Part shown: piece after piece, positions 63,808 through 64,000 of the stretch
Position numbering within the stretch: the stretch's first letter is position 1
Layout of the letters: every line of letters begins with the position of its first letter
DNA from: Parasphingorhabdus litoris DSM 22379
Lineage (GTDB): Bacteria > Pseudomonadota > Alphaproteobacteria > Sphingomonadales > Sphingomonadaceae
Reading direction: 5' to 3'
DNA length: 64,000 nt
Assembly (NCBI RefSeq): GCF_020906275.1
Contig: NZ_CP086727.1
Span: forward strand, 682,001 to 746,000
Translations under genes and position numbers: made by a program
The notes under the pieces: generated by a model
Told to the model about the DNA's origin: nothing
The model's input: only the letters and a program-made list of their open reading frames with translations
Database searches by the model: none

Positions 63808-64000
63808 TTAAGCAAAAGTGATCACAGAACGCGCCGCATCACCTTTTTTCATTTTTTCAAAACCATCATTAATCTGTTCCAATGGGATGGTTTCCGCAAC
63901 AATGCTGTCCAGATCCAACAGGCCGCGCAGATAAAAGTCAACAAGGCGCGGAATATCAACCGGAAAGCGATTTTCGCCCATTAACACGCCCTGCAATTTC
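63808..64000 (-). CDS. Zinc-binding alcohol dehydrogenase, C-terminal part only
   Basis: The last 64 residues of a medium-chain dehydrogenase, open to the right edge: VLMGENRFPVDIPRLVDFYL, LDLDSIVAETIPLEQINDGF and KKGDAARSVITF, the usual end of class III-type Zn-ADHs. The catalytic and cofactor parts are outside the window. It is the upstream gene of the kinase and SDR set on this strand. Confidence 0.85.
   Translation of the reverse strand, partial: KLQGVLMGENRFPVDIPRLVDFYLRGLLDLDSIVAETIPLEQINDGFEKMKKGDAARSVITFA

Noticed and set aside
1..64000. tRNA, rRNA, insertion sequences, prophage or CRISPR
   Set aside because: No cloverleaf, transposase, integrase, terminal repeat or regularly spaced repeat array was seen on reading the sequence; a dedicated scan would be needed for certainty.

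Overview
The window reads as chromosomal DNA of a sphingomonad (Alphaproteobacteria, Sphingomonadales; a marine Sphingorhabdus/Parasphingorhabdus/Sphingopyxis-like organism is my inference). The reasons are three TonB-dependent receptors with the 'IVVTGSR/IIVTATK' N-terminus typical of this order, a complete FixK/Fnr-type cbb3 oxidase cluster, small secreted 'YVRCR..EP' proteins, and gene neighbours such as purD/xseA and DUF2093/M23. I see no tRNA, rRNA, insertion sequence, phage gene or CRISPR array. Gene density is high and nearly every gene is intact; only the two edge genes are cut.

Left part (1-8.6 kb): the end of a Crp/Fnr regulator, a perfect FNR box, then ccoNOQP-GHIS, whose genes from ccoO onward overlap by a few bases, closed by a small cysteine-containing exported protein. 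Together they make, assemble and supply copper to the high-affinity cytochrome cbb3 oxidase. A second FNR-type site lies before a universal stress protein at 18.9 kb.

8.6-30 kb is mainly housekeeping: a CorC/HlyC-like transporter, OmpA-type proteins, an SDR, a UbiH-like hydroxylase, FtsK, LolA, exonuclease III, GTP cyclohydrolase II, an L,D-transpeptidase, a VWA protein carrying a TonB-box-like motif, a DUF2975/XRE pair, purD and xseA (divergent, with overlapping start codons), and an M23 peptidase.

30-47 kb is an envelope and uptake region: a very large TonB receptor with highly-expressed-style codons, three tandem copies of a small secreted two-cysteine protein, a sulfotransferase-like protein, ClpB behind a predicted heat-shock promoter, an exported leucyl aminopeptidase, a penicillin-acylase-type amidohydrolase, and a Fur-box-centred divergent iron locus (TonB receptor facing a membrane protein and a PepSY reductase).

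47-61 kb: nadB coupled to an ABC ATPase, two DUF4402 proteins, a compact run from a zinc-finger protein through TldD to a patatin, a sigma-54-type promoter driving glnK-amtB, and another TonB receptor with several dyads upstream. The right end holds two Arg/Tyr-rich exported paralogues and a minus-strand operon (Zn-alcohol dehydrogenase, APH-like kinase, SDR) that looks like acyl-CoA or alcohol catabolism.

No single obviously new multi-gene system stands out. The best leads are the tandem small secreted triplet beside the giant receptor, the TonB-box-bearing VWA protein, the 33-residue membrane peptide paired with a sister N-terminus, a candidate sRNA with C-rich loops, and the CATG-sharing divergent starts of purD and xseA.
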